Source: an uncultured Prevotella sp. (GTDB lineage: Bacteria > Bacteroidota > Bacteroidia > Bacteroidales > Bacteroidaceae). From it: DNA of 35,122 nt. A model generated the notes under the pieces. That model did no database searches. It saw only the letters and a list, made by a program, of their open reading frames with translations, and was not told the origin of the DNA. Numbering within the stretch: the first letter of the stretch is position 1; each line of letters starts with the position of its first letter. The stretch lies in NCBI GenBank assembly GCA_900554545.1, contig USHW01000020.1, forward strand, positions 1-35,122, given 5' to 3'. Made by a program: the position numbers and the translations under genes. Below, piece after piece: positions 7,363 through 15,621 of this stretch.

Positions 7363-8544
7363 TCAGTGGTGGAACAGCCTTACGCCGGTGAAGGCCATGG
7401 CTATGCCGTATTTGTCGCAAGTCTCTATCACATTGTCGTCACGGACGGAGCCGCCGGCCTGTGCGATGTATTCAACGCCGCTCTTGTGGGCGCGCTCTAT
7501 GTTGTCGCCGAAGGGGAAGAAGGCGTCGCTGCCGAGGCTTACGCCGGAGAGTTTGGATATCCATTCCTTCTTCTCGGCCGTTGTCAGAACCTCGGGCTTC
7601 TCCTTGAACAGGCGCTGCCATGTGCCTTCTGCCAGCACGTCGTCGTGCTCGTCGCTGATGTAAACGTCTATGGTGTTGTCGCGGTCGGCGCGGCGTATGC
7701 CGTCAACGAAGGGCAGACCCATCACTTTCGGGTGCTGGCGCAGCCACCAGATGTCGGCCTTGTTGCCTGCCAGACGGGTGCAGTGAATGCGGCTCTGCTG
7801 GCCCGCGCCAATGCCGATGGCCTGTCCGTCCTTCACGTAGCATACCGAGTTGCTCTGCGTGTATTTAAGGGTGATGAGGCTTATGATGAGGTCACGCTTC
7901 GCTTCGGGCGTGAAAGTCTTGTTCTGTGTGGGAATGTTCTCGAACAGTGCGGGGTCGTCAAGCTTCACCTCATTGCGTCCCTGCTCGAACGTTATGCCGT
8001 AAACCTGCTTGTGCTCGATTGGGGCCGGCACGTATGCAGGGTCAATCTTGATTACGTTGTAAGTGCCCTTGCGCTTGTCTTTCAGTATGGCGAGCGCTTC
8101 GGGAGTATAGTCCGGGGCAATCACACCGTCGCTTACTTCGCGCTTGAGGAGCGTGGCTGTGGCCTCGTCGCACGTGTCACTAAGTGCTACAAAGTCGCCG
8201 TAGCTGCTCATGCGGTCGGCGCCGCGTGCCCGTGCGTATGCACATGCCAGAGGCGAAAGCTCTATCTTCACGTCGTCAACAAAGTAAATCTTCTTCAGTG
8301 TGTCGCTAAGCGGCAGGCCGACGGCGGCTCCGGCCGGCGACACGTGCTTGAAGCTGGCGGCGGCAGGCAGCCCCGTGGCGGCCTTCAGCTCTTTTACGAG
8401 CTGCCAGCTGTTGAGCGCGTCGAGGAAGTTGATGTACCCCGGGCGGCCGTTAAGCACCTCAATGGGCAGTTCGCCTTCGTTCATGTAAATGCGCGAAGGC
8501 TTTTGGTTCGGATTGCATCCGTACTTCAATGCTAATTCTTTCAT
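7363..8544 (-). CDS. Standalone AICAR transformylase (PurH C-terminal domain only)
   Basis: A 393-residue enzyme of the AICAR formyltransferase family. It transfers a formyl group from 10-formyl-THF to AICAR in late purine synthesis. The family motifs are SFKHVSPAGAA (K66-H67, equivalent to the catalytic Lys-His of PurH), YTQSNSVCYVKDGQAIGIGAGQ, GSDAFFPFGDNIERA, AQAGGSVRDD and the end AFTGVRLFHH. It lacks the N-terminal IMP cyclohydrolase (MGS-like) domain of the usual PurH of about 510 residues. The start is intact, so this is not a truncation within the window. IMP cyclisation must come from another gene outside this window. The ATG at 8544 lies 26 nt from a good promoter. Confidence 0.9.
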   Translation of the reverse strand: MKELALKYGCNPNQKPSRIYMNEGELPIEVLNGRPGYINFLDALNSWQLVKELKAATGLPAAASFKHVSPAGAAVGLPLSDTLKKIYFVDDVKIELSPLACAYARARGADRMSSYGDFVALSDTCDEATATLLKREVSDGVIAPDYTPEALAILKDKRKGTYNVIKIDPAYVPAPIEHKQVYGITFEQGRNEVKLDDPALFENIPTQNKTFTPEAKRDLIISLITLKYTQSNSVCYVKDGQAIGIGAGQQSRIHCTRLAGNKADIWWLRQHPKVMGLPFVDGIRRADRDNTIDVYISDEHDDVLAEGTWQRLFKEKPEVLTTAEKKEWISKLSGVSLGSDAFFPFGDNIERAHKSGVEYIAQAGGSVRDDNVIETCDKYGIAMAFTGVRLFHH

Positions 8545-8570
8545 ATCTTGCAGTTTAACTTTTCGCGGTG

Positions 8571-8601
8571 CAAAAATACGGCAAAATGGGCGTATTTCAA
8601 A
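8571..8601 (-). promoter_or_regulatory. Promoter of the AICAR transformylase gene
   Basis: Minus-strand TTTG (8598-8601), a 19-nt spacer and TATTTTTG (8571-8578) match the Bacteroidetes consensus. Confidence 0.75.
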
Positions 8602-8658
8602 ATAAATGTGCTTAAACCGTGCGTTTTGCTGTCTCGCCGCGTCGTGTGCATGGATAGG

Positions 8659-8850
8659 TTATGCCTTGTCGCCGTTGTCGTCCTTCTTCTTGAACATGTG
8701 CGGAGCAAGCAGCCCGATGCCCACGCCGAGGCACAGCCACACGGCCAGATTGTCAAAAATAATGCCGAAAGCTACGCCCAAACAGATACCGATTGTCAGA
8801 TAGCTGCCCGTTGTCTGCGGACTTTTTCCGTTCTTGTTGGCTTCTTCCAT
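8659..8850 (-). CDS. Small two-helix membrane protein of unknown function
   Basis: A 63-residue protein. It has a hydrophilic N-terminus (MEEANKNGKSPQTTGSY), two glycine-rich hydrophobic segments (LTIGICLGVAFGIIF and LAVWLCLGVGIGLLAP) and a charged tail (FKKKDDNGDK). The GxxxG-like spacing resembles glycine-zipper membrane proteins, but I do not recognise a named family. The ATG at 8850 is chosen because it sits 28 nt downstream of a matching promoter (TATCTTTG at 8879-8886). The in-frame ATG at 8928 lies upstream of the promoter. Confidence 0.6.
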   Translation of the reverse strand: MEEANKNGKSPQTTGSYLTIGICLGVAFGIIFDNLAVWLCLGVGIGLLAPHMFKKKDDNGDKA

Positions 8851-8878
8851 GATGCTTTTGGTTGTAAGGTTAGTTATG

Positions 8879-8909
8879 CAAAGATAATGCAAACCGAGCG
8901 CAATGCAAA
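8879..8909 (-). promoter_or_regulatory. Promoter of the small membrane protein gene
   Basis: Minus-strand TTTG (8906-8909), a 19-nt spacer and TATCTTTG (8879-8886). Confidence 0.7.
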
Positions 8910-9065
8910 ATAAAAGTGCGTGAAACATACTTTTATTTTCATTGCCGAGGTGCAGCTTGTCTTATCTAAAGATAGGCAAAAAATCTTTGCTTTTAAAGCC
9001 ATATATGATGTTTTTTCAGGTATATCGCAGTCCGTTCGTAACTCGTTGATGGTCAGGTGGTTTCC

Positions 9066-9150
9066 AATATGCCACCTTTTGCGTTGTAAAAGGTGGCCTT
9101 TTGGCGTGCAATTGACGGCCTTTTGGAAGGCAAAAGATGGCCTCTTGCAA
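9066..9150. repeat. Four-core palindromic repeat, copy B
   Basis: The cores are ATATGCCACCTTTT, AAAAGGTGGCCTTTT, ATTGACGGCCTTTT and AAAAGATGGCCTCTT. Cores 1 and 2 pair with a 7-nt loop. The copy lies between divergent promoters and ends 27 nt before the btu operon's -33 element. Confidence 0.9.
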
Positions 9151-9177
9151 AATAACGGCAAATTAACCTGTGTTTCC

Positions 9178-9208
9178 TTTGCCGTTTAAGATACATTGAC
9201 TATCTTTG
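9178..9208 (+). promoter_or_regulatory. Promoter of the cobalamin-uptake operon
   Basis: TTTG (9178-9181), a 19-nt spacer and TATCTTTG (9201-9208), followed by CACCG. Transcription would start shortly before the riboswitch. Confidence 0.8.
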
Positions 9209-9239
9209 CACCGTCCGTTCAACGGACATTGACATTCTT

Positions 9240-9424
9240 TACAGTCGTGTAGGTTCGCCGCACGTCCCGAGGGGCGCAGGCGATTAAAAGGGAATCAGGT
9301 GAAAGTCCTGGACAGTCCCGCTGCTGTAAGTTCCTTTGTCATGACGGCAGGCAACGATGCCACTGAACCTCGAAGTTCGGGAAGGCGTTTGCCGTCAGGA
9401 ACAAGTCAGAAGACCTGCCACACC
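9240..9424 (+). ncRNA. Cobalamin riboswitch
   Basis: The conserved core is clear: AAAAGGGAATCAGGTGAAAG, then CCTGGACAGTCCCGCTGCTG, later GCCACTG, GGGAAGGCG and the B12-box AGTCAGAAGACCTGCC at 9404-9419. GTGTAGGT (9247-9254) can pair with ACCTGCCACAC to close stem P1. Adenosylcobalamin binding is expected to reduce expression of the downstream operon. The expression platform lies in 9425-9549; GC-rich hairpin potential is visible at about 9475-9502, but I cannot tell transcriptional from translational control. Confidence 0.95.
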
Positions 9425-9549
9425 GGCTTTTAACATGCTCAACGGCTTTCGCGGAAAGGCTGAGGGGAAACTTCACGGCGTGCGCCTTTGCGGCGGCACA
9501 CATTCTGTTTCATCCATACGTCACGGTGCGGAGCTTTGTTTTAGGAGTG

Positions 9550-11577
9550 ATGAAACAGACAATGACACTACGGCATATCATCATCGGCGGCCTGTTCGGC
9601 CTTGTTGCGCCCTGCGTCTACGGTCAGACGGAGGTTGCTGATACTGTCGTCTCTTCGACAAGAACCATCAGCGAAGTCACTGTTACGGCGCATCGCGACC
9701 CGGAGAAAGACCTCCTGCCCGTGCAAAGCCTTGCCGGGGAACAGCTCGAAAGGATGTCGGCACTCTCCGTGGCCGACGCAATACGCTATTTCTCCGGCGT
9801 GCAGATAAAGGACTACGGCGGCGTTGGTGGACTGAAGACGGTCAACATCCGCGGCATGGGCACGCAGCATGTGGGCGTGTTCTACGACGGCATCGAGCTT
9901 GGAAACGCGCAGAACGGGCAGATTGACCTTGGGCGCTTCTCTTTAGACAACATGGAAGCCGTCAGCGTGTACAACGGCCAGCGCAGCTCGATTTTCCAGT
10001 CGGCGAAGGACTATGGCTCGGCCGGCACGGTGTATCTGCAAAGCCGCGTGCCCGTGTTCGAGGACGGCAAGCGTTTCAACCTGCGCGCAACGATGAAGGC
10101 AGGGTCGTTCGGGCTGGCTAATCCGGCTGTCGTTTGGGAGCAGAAAATCAGCGAAAACGTCAGCTCGTCGGTCAGCGCCGAATACATGTACACCAACGGA
10201 CGCTACAAGTACCGCTACCAGACTCGTGGCGGATATGACACCACGGCGGTGCGCGCCAACGGCGACGTGAGTGCGTTTCGTGGCGAGGCGGGCTTCTTCG
10301 GGCGGCTTAAAGGCGGCTCGTGGCGCGCCAAGGCATACGTCTATCGTTCCGAAAGGGGACTCCCCGGAGCTGTGGTGCGCGGCCGGTTGGAGAACGAAGA
10401 CCGCCAGTGGGACACCAATGCGTTCGTACAGGCGTCAATGCGCAAGCGCGTTACCGACAGGTACAGCCTGCTCGTAAACGGCAAGTACGCCTACGACTAC
10501 CTGCATTACCTGTCAGACCCGGAGCTTGACGAGAGCGCGATGTACATCGACAACAGGTATCGCCAGCATGAAGTTTACTTCTCTGTTGCCAACCTTTACC
10601 GCTTCGACAGTCACTGGAGCGCGTCGCTTTCGGCCGATTACCAGTGGAACAAGCTTAACGCCGACCTCTACAACTTTGCCTACCCCACGCGCCACACCGC
10701 ACTCGTGGCAGCCGCCGTCGCCGCCGATTACAGCGGCTTCAAGGCGCAGGCGAGCCTGCTCGGCACGTATGTTGCCGACCGTGTGTCCCTGGGTTCCGAC
10801 AAGGCCGACGACCGGACGGAGTTCACTCCGGCGGTAGTCTTGTCGTACAAGCCGTTCAAGCGTGCCGACTTCAACCTGCGCGGGTTCTATAAAAAGATAT
10901 TCCGCATGCCCACGCTCAACGACCTTTATTATACGTTTATCGGCAACGTGAGCCTCCGCCCGGAGTACACCACGCAGTATGACCTCGGCTTTACCTATGC
11001 CGCCGCGCCCCGTCACTCGTGGCTGAAGCGTGTGGAAGTGCAGGCGGACGCATATTATAATAATGTGAAAGACAAGATAATAGCCATGCCAACGTCAAAC
11101 CAGTTCCGATGGACGATGGTTAACCTCGGCCGCGTGGACATTCTCGGAGCCGACGTTTCGGCATCGGCAACATGGGAGTTTCCGTGCAGACTGCGCCTTG
11201 ACGGGCGTCTGAGCTATACTTACCAGCAGGCCGAAGACGTGACGAGCCGCGCCGATTCGTATTACGGCGACCAGATACCTTACATCCCATGGCACAGCGG
11301 TTCGGCCATAGTCAACGCCTCGTGGCGCGGCTTCGAGCTTGACTACAGCTTCATATACACCGGCGAACGTTACGACGCTACGGAGAACATACCCCAGAAC
11401 TACGTGTCCGAATGGTACACAAGCGACATCGCCCTGTCTTACAACTTCCGCATAAGCAAGACAAAGATGAGGCTCACCGCCGAGGTGAACAACGTGTTCA
11501 ACCAGCAGTTTGAGGTCGTAAAGTGCTATCCCATGCCGGGAACAAACTATAAAGTGACATTGAAAGTGGAAATATAA
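9550..11577 (+). CDS. btuB: TonB-dependent outer-membrane receptor for cobalamin (BtuB-like)
   Basis: A 675-residue outer-membrane receptor. After a signal peptide (cleavage near VYG-Q) come a TonB-box-like TISEVTVTAHR, a plug domain with SVADAIRYFSGVQIKDYGG, NIRGMGTQHVGVFYDGI and DLGRFSLDNMEAVSVYNG, and a beta-barrel that ends in the typical LTAEVNNVFNQQFE...YPMPGTNYKVTLKVEI. Position directly after a cobalamin riboswitch, and before btuG, makes B12 the likely substrate; the sequence alone shows only a BtuB/FepA-type receptor. The start ATG at 9550 has a GGAG immediately upstream. ATG 9526 and ATG 9562 are alternatives. The stop overlaps the next start (TAATG). Confidence 0.92.
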   Translation: MKQTMTLRHIIIGGLFGLVAPCVYGQTEVADTVVSSTRTISEVTVTAHRDPEKDLLPVQSLAGEQLERMSALSVADAIRYFSGVQIKDYGGVGGLKTVNIRGMGTQHVGVFYDGIELGNAQNGQIDLGRFSLDNMEAVSVYNGQRSSIFQSAKDYGSAGTVYLQSRVPVFEDGKRFNLRATMKAGSFGLANPAVVWEQKISENVSSSVSAEYMYTNGRYKYRYQTRGGYDTTAVRANGDVSAFRGEAGFFGRLKGGSWRAKAYVYRSERGLPGAVVRGRLENEDRQWDTNAFVQASMRKRVTDRYSLLVNGKYAYDYLHYLSDPELDESAMYIDNRYRQHEVYFSVANLYRFDSHWSASLSADYQWNKLNADLYNFAYPTRHTALVAAAVAADYSGFKAQASLLGTYVADRVSLGSDKADDRTEFTPAVVLSYKPFKRADFNLRGFYKKIFRMPTLNDLYYTFIGNVSLRPEYTTQYDLGFTYAAAPRHSWLKRVEVQADAYYNNVKDKIIAMPTSNQFRWTMVNLGRVDILGADVSASATWEFPCRLRLDGRLSYTYQQAEDVTSRADSYYGDQIPYIPWHSGSAIVNASWRGFELDYSFIYTGERYDATENIPQNYVSEWYTSDIALSYNFRISKTKMRLTAEVNNVFNQQFEVVKCYPMPGTNYKVTLKVEI

Positions 11578-12728
11578 TGCGCATTGATATGAAACCAAAA
11601 CATCTTTTCATCGGCCTCGCCGCAGTGCTCGTGGCCTCTTGCAGGGGCGACGAGGAAGTGCTTGTGCCGTCAACATGGACGCAGGTTACAGCCCCGGCAG
11701 ACCCCGAGTCGGTTGTAGGCTTTTACCTGTTGAACGAAGGCAACATGGGTAGTAACAAGTGTACGCTCGACTTCTTCGACTGTACAACAGGTTATTACCG
11801 CCAGAATATCTATGCCGAAACCAACCCGGACGTGGTTCTCGAGCTTGGAGACGTGGGCGACGACATGCAGGTTTACGGCTCGAAACTGTATGCCGTAATC
11901 AACTGTTCCAACTTTGTCGAGGTGATGGACAAGGCCGACGCCCGTCATATAGGCACGATAACAATACCCAACTGCCGCAACATCGTGTTCCATGAAGGCT
12001 ACGCCTACGTCAGCTCTTATGCCGGACCGGTGCAGATTGACCCAAATGCAAGGCTCGGATATGTGGCTAAGGTGGATACTGCGACATTCGAAGTGGTGGC
12101 TGAATGTACCGTAGGCTATCAGCCGGAGGAGATGGCCGTTGTCGGCAACAAGCTCTATGTGGCCAATTCCGGGGGCTATCGTGTGCCTGATTATGACCGC
12201 ACCGTGTCAGTAATCGATCTCAACACGTTCACCGAAACGAAGCAAATCGACGTTGCGCCGAACCTCCACCGCATCGTGGCTGACAGCCAAGGATATGTCT
12301 GGGTGTCGTCACGTGGCGATTATTACGACGTTAAGTCGGATTTGTATGTCATCGATTCGCGCACCGACAAGGTGGTTGACAGTCTTGGAATTGCCGTTTC
12401 CGAGATGTGCATTGACGATGACAACCTCTATGTTTTGAGTTCGGGATACAGCTATACGGACAGTGATGACATGACTGTTTCCTACGTTCAGATAGACACG
12501 GAGACGCGTAATGTTATTACACAGAACTTCATTACCGACGGTACGGACGACGAGATACAGGTGCCTTACGGTCTTGCCGTCAATCCGGAAACCAAGGAAA
12601 TATACGTGACTGACGCCAAGAGTTATGTCGTTCGCGGTACTCTTTACTGCTTTACGCCCGACGGGCGCAAGAAGTGGAGCGTGACAACGGGTGATGTTCC
12701 GGCACACTTCGCGTTCCTGACGAAGTGA
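11577..12728 (+). CDS. btuG: BtuG-like surface lipoprotein, beta-propeller cobalamin-binding partner of BtuB
   Basis: A 383-residue lipoprotein with lipobox VASC, followed by RGDEE, an acidic surface-export signal, so it probably sits on the outside of the outer membrane. The mature part has YncE/NHL-like beta-propeller repeats: VYGSKLYAVINCSNFVEVMD, GYVAKVDTATFEVVAE, VVGNKLYVANSGG, VSVIDLNTFTETKQIDV, SDLYVIDSRTDKVVDS and NPETKEIYVTDAKSY. In Bacteroides, BtuG is a seven-bladed propeller that binds B12 tightly and hands it to BtuB. The same order after btuB under a cobalamin riboswitch supports that role here. ATG 11577 overlaps the btuB stop; MKPKHLF at 11589 is an equally good signal-peptide start. 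Confidence 0.88.
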   Translation: MRIDMKPKHLFIGLAAVLVASCRGDEEVLVPSTWTQVTAPADPESVVGFYLLNEGNMGSNKCTLDFFDCTTGYYRQNIYAETNPDVVLELGDVGDDMQVYGSKLYAVINCSNFVEVMDKADARHIGTITIPNCRNIVFHEGYAYVSSYAGPVQIDPNARLGYVAKVDTATFEVVAECTVGYQPEEMAVVGNKLYVANSGGYRVPDYDRTVSVIDLNTFTETKQIDVAPNLHRIVADSQGYVWVSSRGDYYDVKSDLYVIDSRTDKVVDSLGIAVSEMCIDDDNLYVLSSGYSYTDSDDMTVSYVQIDTETRNVITQNFITDGTDDEIQVPYGLAVNPETKEIYVTDAKSYVVRGTLYCFTPDGRKKWSVTTGDVPAHFAFLTK

Positions 12729-12731
12729 ACA

Positions 12732-12762
12732 CAATTAAGAATTACGGGTTAAGAATTAAGAA
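12732..12762. repeat. Unpaired AATTAAGA-type tandem arm inside the btu operon
   Basis: AATTAAGAATTACGGGTTAA and the following AGAATTAAG resemble one arm of the hairpin at 30087-30168, but no complementary arm is present here. It fills most of the btuG-PKD gene gap. Confidence 0.55.
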
Positions 12763-12777
12763 AAATACTGACAGACA

Positions 12778-14004
12778 ATGAGCAAGAAAATATTTTATTC
12801 ATTTCCGTTGGCGGTCGTTATGCTGCTGGCATTCGGCTCGTGCAGCGATGACGGCGAAGGAAACGACGGCCCGGAGGTTCCTCCTGTGACGACGGAAAGC
12901 ATCACAATAGCTGTTCCCGAAGGCGGTTTCAAGGCCGAGGTGTGCTCTCCCGTAACCATCAAGGCTACCGTGGCGGAGGGCAAGTCGTATGACATTACGT
13001 GGAGCTGGAACGGCGACGTGGCGGCTGTCGGCACTTCCTTGGACTTCATTGCGCCGCGTGCCGGCAAGTATGAGGTGACGATGTACGCCGTCGACAGTGC
13101 CGGAAAGGACACTATGATAACTGTAAACGTGACTGTAAGTGACGCCAGTGAGGATTACAGTCCTTACATAACAGCCGTCAGCGACTATCGTCCGGCGCCG
13201 GGGCAGTTTGTCAACCGTCTGCCTGAATATGAGGACGGAGACACCCAGGAGGAAATGAACGCCAAGGTGTTGGCGGCCATCGGCAACAACGTCCGCAGCC
13301 TTGTTTCGCTCGGAGGGTATGGAGGCTACGTGGTGTGCGGTTTCGACCATACCATAGCCAACGTGCCGGGAGAGGCCGACTTCAAGGTGCTTGGCAACGC
13401 ATACTACAACGGAAGCACCGCTGACGACGGTTCTTCACGTCTTGGCGGAAGCAGCGAGCCGGGAATAGTCATGGTGGCTTATGACCGCAACGGCAACGGC
13501 AAGGCCGATGAAGACGAGTGGTATGAGCTTGCCGGGAGCGAGTATGAAAAGCAGACGACCGTCAAGGGCTATGAAATAACATACACACGGCCTGACGGCG
13601 ACGCGTCGGACGACATCCCGTGGACCGACAATCAGGGCGGCAGCGGCAGCATACAGCGCAACAGTTTCCACAATCAGAGCTATTATCCGTCATGGATAGA
13701 GGACGGCGAGCTGACCTTCAGCGGCACGCTTCTTCCTCCAAACGCCGTTGACGAGAGCGGAAACGGCACGTACTGGGTGTTTTACGCATACGACTGGGGG
13801 TATGCGGACAACCGCCTGAACACAGAAGACGAGTCGGACTTCGACATCAGCTGGGCTGTTGACAGTGACGGCAACCGTGTCTATCTGCCGGGTGTTGACT
13901 TTGTGAAAATCTACACCGGTGTTAACCAACAGTGCGGTTGGACAGGAGAGACATCGACGGAAGTGATGGGAATAAACGACTTACATTTGTCAAATCAAGA
14001 ATAA
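12778..14004 (+). CDS. PKD-like surface lipoprotein of the cobalamin-uptake operon
   Basis: A 408-residue lipoprotein. The lipobox is FGSC followed by SDDGE, an acidic surface-export signal. Residues of about 40-125 are a PKD/Ig-like beta-sandwich (VTIKATVAEGKSYDITWSW, FIAPRAGKYEVTMYAVDSAG). The remaining 275 or so residues form a conserved Bacteroidetes cell-surface domain with LVSLGGYGGYVVCGFDHTI, GSSEPGIVMVAYDRNGNGKA and YWVFYAYDWGYADN. Similar proteins recur next to btuB/btuG. Their exact role is not known to me; help in binding B12 or corrinoid complexes at the surface is inference from position. The gap to btuG is 49 nt and holds a solo AATTAAGA arm. Co-transcription from the riboswitch promoter is likely because no internal promoter is visible. 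Confidence 0.82.
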   Translation: MSKKIFYSFPLAVVMLLAFGSCSDDGEGNDGPEVPPVTTESITIAVPEGGFKAEVCSPVTIKATVAEGKSYDITWSWNGDVAAVGTSLDFIAPRAGKYEVTMYAVDSAGKDTMITVNVTVSDASEDYSPYITAVSDYRPAPGQFVNRLPEYEDGDTQEEMNAKVLAAIGNNVRSLVSLGGYGGYVVCGFDHTIANVPGEADFKVLGNAYYNGSTADDGSSRLGGSSEPGIVMVAYDRNGNGKADEDEWYELAGSEYEKQTTVKGYEITYTRPDGDASDDIPWTDNQGGSGSIQRNSFHNQSYYPSWIEDGELTFSGTLLPPNAVDESGNGTYWVFYAYDWGYADNRLNTEDESDFDISWAVDSDGNRVYLPGVDFVKIYTGVNQQCGWTGETSTEVMGINDLHLSNQE

Positions 14005-14021
14005 TCCAATAAACACAGCTT

Positions 14022-14474
14022 ATGAAAAAGATTATCGTATTTGCTGCGGCGGCCATGCTTGCGGCATCAGTGCAGGCGCAGAAAGTGCTTGACATAAGGT
14101 TCAAGGACGGTCAGCATCAGCAAATCAAGCTTGCGGACAATCCGCAAATGACCAACAACGGTACCAACTGGGTGGTAACGGCGACAGGTTTCGAGGCGCA
14201 GTACACCTATTCGGAAGTTGACGAACTGACCGTCGCCGACACGCCTTCAGGCATGGAAATGGTGGAAGGCAACGCCGGAATAAGCTATGAAAACAAAGTG
14301 CTCACGGTAACAGCTGCGCCCGGAACAAGGGTCACCGTGGCAACGATAGGCGGCGTGGCGGTAAAGGCTTTGGCCGTTCCTGCCGGCGGAACCGTGTCTG
14401 TAGACATGTCGGCACTTCCCAAGGGAACATATGTCGTGGCGGTAAACAAAAAGGCATTCAAGATATTAAACTGA
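14022..14474 (+). CDS. Small secreted protein with a T9SS-like C-terminal sorting tail
   Basis: A 150-residue protein with a standard signal peptide (MKKIIVFAAAAMLAASVQAQ). A short beta-rich module (VLDIRFKDGQHQQIKL...YTYSEVDELTV) resembles the N-terminus of the next gene product. The last 65 residues or so look like a type A T9SS sorting domain: VTVATIGGVAVKALAVPAGG, then VSVDMSALPKGTYVVAVNKK and a basic end, AFKILN. If so, it is exported through the type IX system and may be anchored at the surface. It has no obvious catalytic domain; it is little more than a module plus sorting tail. It sits 17 nt after the PKD gene in the B12 operon. A corrinoid-related role is inference only. Confidence 0.75.
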   Translation: MKKIIVFAAAAMLAASVQAQKVLDIRFKDGQHQQIKLADNPQMTNNGTNWVVTATGFEAQYTYSEVDELTVADTPSGMEMVEGNAGISYENKVLTVTAAPGTRVTVATIGGVAVKALAVPAGGTVSVDMSALPKGTYVVAVNKKAFKILN

Positions 14475-14490
14475 TAAAAACTATAAGATT

Positions 14491-15414
14491 ATGAAGACAA
14501 AGTTTACTCTATTCATGTTGTTGGCATGCGCTTCTGTCAATGCGCAGAACATTGTTTCGGTGCAGATGAAGGACGGAACGACTCACAACTATTCGCTCGA
14601 AGATTTCAGCAAAATCAGCTTCACTGACGGTGAACCTACCGATTTTTATGAAATGTACGGGCAGACAGGCGACAAGGACGTGCTCGTGCTGACTTTCGAG
14701 GACAAGGATTTCAAGGGCGGAATAGACAACTATTGGACAAGTCTTGTTGACGAAACCGAGAACATGGGTCCGCTTCTTTACGATAACGGCGCTTCTTATT
14801 GGTTCTGCGACGACGGCAATACCGACCTGCTCTACGAAGGCTTTATCGACTCCGGCTACGGAGCGGCGTTCTGGTCGGGCGGATATGCCATATCAAACTA
14901 TTGGAACGAGACATACGATGACATAAGCATGGACCGCCAGCTTACCGTCTCGACGACGAAGAACCCCGGTCCGGGAGCTGACGGCTCGGACAATTTCATG
15001 ATTGTGTACAGCTGGCGCAGCACGCTTGAAGACGCCAATTCGGGCTTTTCGGCAACGAAGCCCCTATACATCGACGGCGCTGACTTCGAGCCTCAATACG
15101 TGTATGCTACCAACACGTCTTACGTGCTCAACTCGTTGCACAATGGCGGTGGGGCTGCTGTTCCTGCAACGGAAAACAGCTGGTTCAAGCTCTACGCCGA
15201 GGGCGTGAAGGCCGATGGAGAGAAAGTTTATACTTCAATCAACCTTTGCACTGGCACCGACATCGAGCAGGAATGGGTGAAGTTCGACCTTACTCCGCTT
15301 GGAAGGGTGAAGGAACTTTATTTCTTCGTGATGGGTTCTGACGACCTCTGCGGCGACTTCGGCTTGAATACGCCGGGCTATGCAGCGGTTGATAACATTG
15401 CCATAAAAAAGTGA
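14491..15414 (+). CDS. DUF4465-like secreted protein at the end of the cobalamin operon
   Basis: A 307-residue secreted protein. After the signal peptide (cleavage near VNA-Q; LLAC also offers a weak lipobox) there is an N-terminal module NIVSVQMKDGTTHNYSLEDF similar to the start of the preceding protein. The rest is rich in aromatic residues and glycine, with SGGYAISNYWNETYDD, FMIVYSW, YVLNSLHNGG, WFKLYAEGVKADG and the end LNTPGYAAVDNIAI. This fits the DUF4465 domain of Bacteroidetes surface proteins, a jelly-roll-like fold. B12-binding accessory surface proteins (BtuH) are described from Bacteroides B12 loci; whether this protein is their equivalent I cannot decide from sequence alone. It is the last gene before a hairpin and repeat copy C. 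Confidence 0.75.
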   Translation: MKTKFTLFMLLACASVNAQNIVSVQMKDGTTHNYSLEDFSKISFTDGEPTDFYEMYGQTGDKDVLVLTFEDKDFKGGIDNYWTSLVDETENMGPLLYDNGASYWFCDDGNTDLLYEGFIDSGYGAAFWSGGYAISNYWNETYDDISMDRQLTVSTTKNPGPGADGSDNFMIVYSWRSTLEDANSGFSATKPLYIDGADFEPQYVYATNTSYVLNSLHNGGGAAVPATENSWFKLYAEGVKADGEKVYTSINLCTGTDIEQEWVKFDLTPLGRVKELYFFVMGSDDLCGDFGLNTPGYAAVDNIAIKK

Positions 15415-15420
15415 CGGGAT

Positions 15421-15442
15421 GGAGGCAACAGGTTTTGCCTCC
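15421..15442 (+). terminator. Short hairpin after the cobalamin operon
   Basis: GGAGGCAA / TTGCCTCC form an 8-bp perfect stem with a 6-nt loop, 6 nt past the stop codon. There is no T-run, so assignment as a terminator is tentative. Confidence 0.45.
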
Positions 15443-15621
15443 GGCTGATAACGGCACAAAAAACAGTTTTACATAGATTCTTTTATCGCGTGGCGCGGCT
15501 GGCAGTGATGTCCGCCGCGTCTGTTTTTTGCCCTGTTTACAACCGCCGGCGTCATTGTTTTGCGCCGTTGCCGCCGCGGTTCCTGTACTGTGTGCAACCC
15601 GTTGACTGTCAGTGGTTTGGC

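Noticed and set aside
7312..8535. 407-residue open frame on the plus strand
   Set aside because: It is the antisense of the AICAR transformylase gene. The translation has no family signal, and the minus-strand gene has full motifs and a promoter.
8929..9065. TATCT-AA-AGATA palindrome near 8963 as an operator
   Set aside because: It is short, AT-rich and not placed at a recognised promoter; chance is likely.
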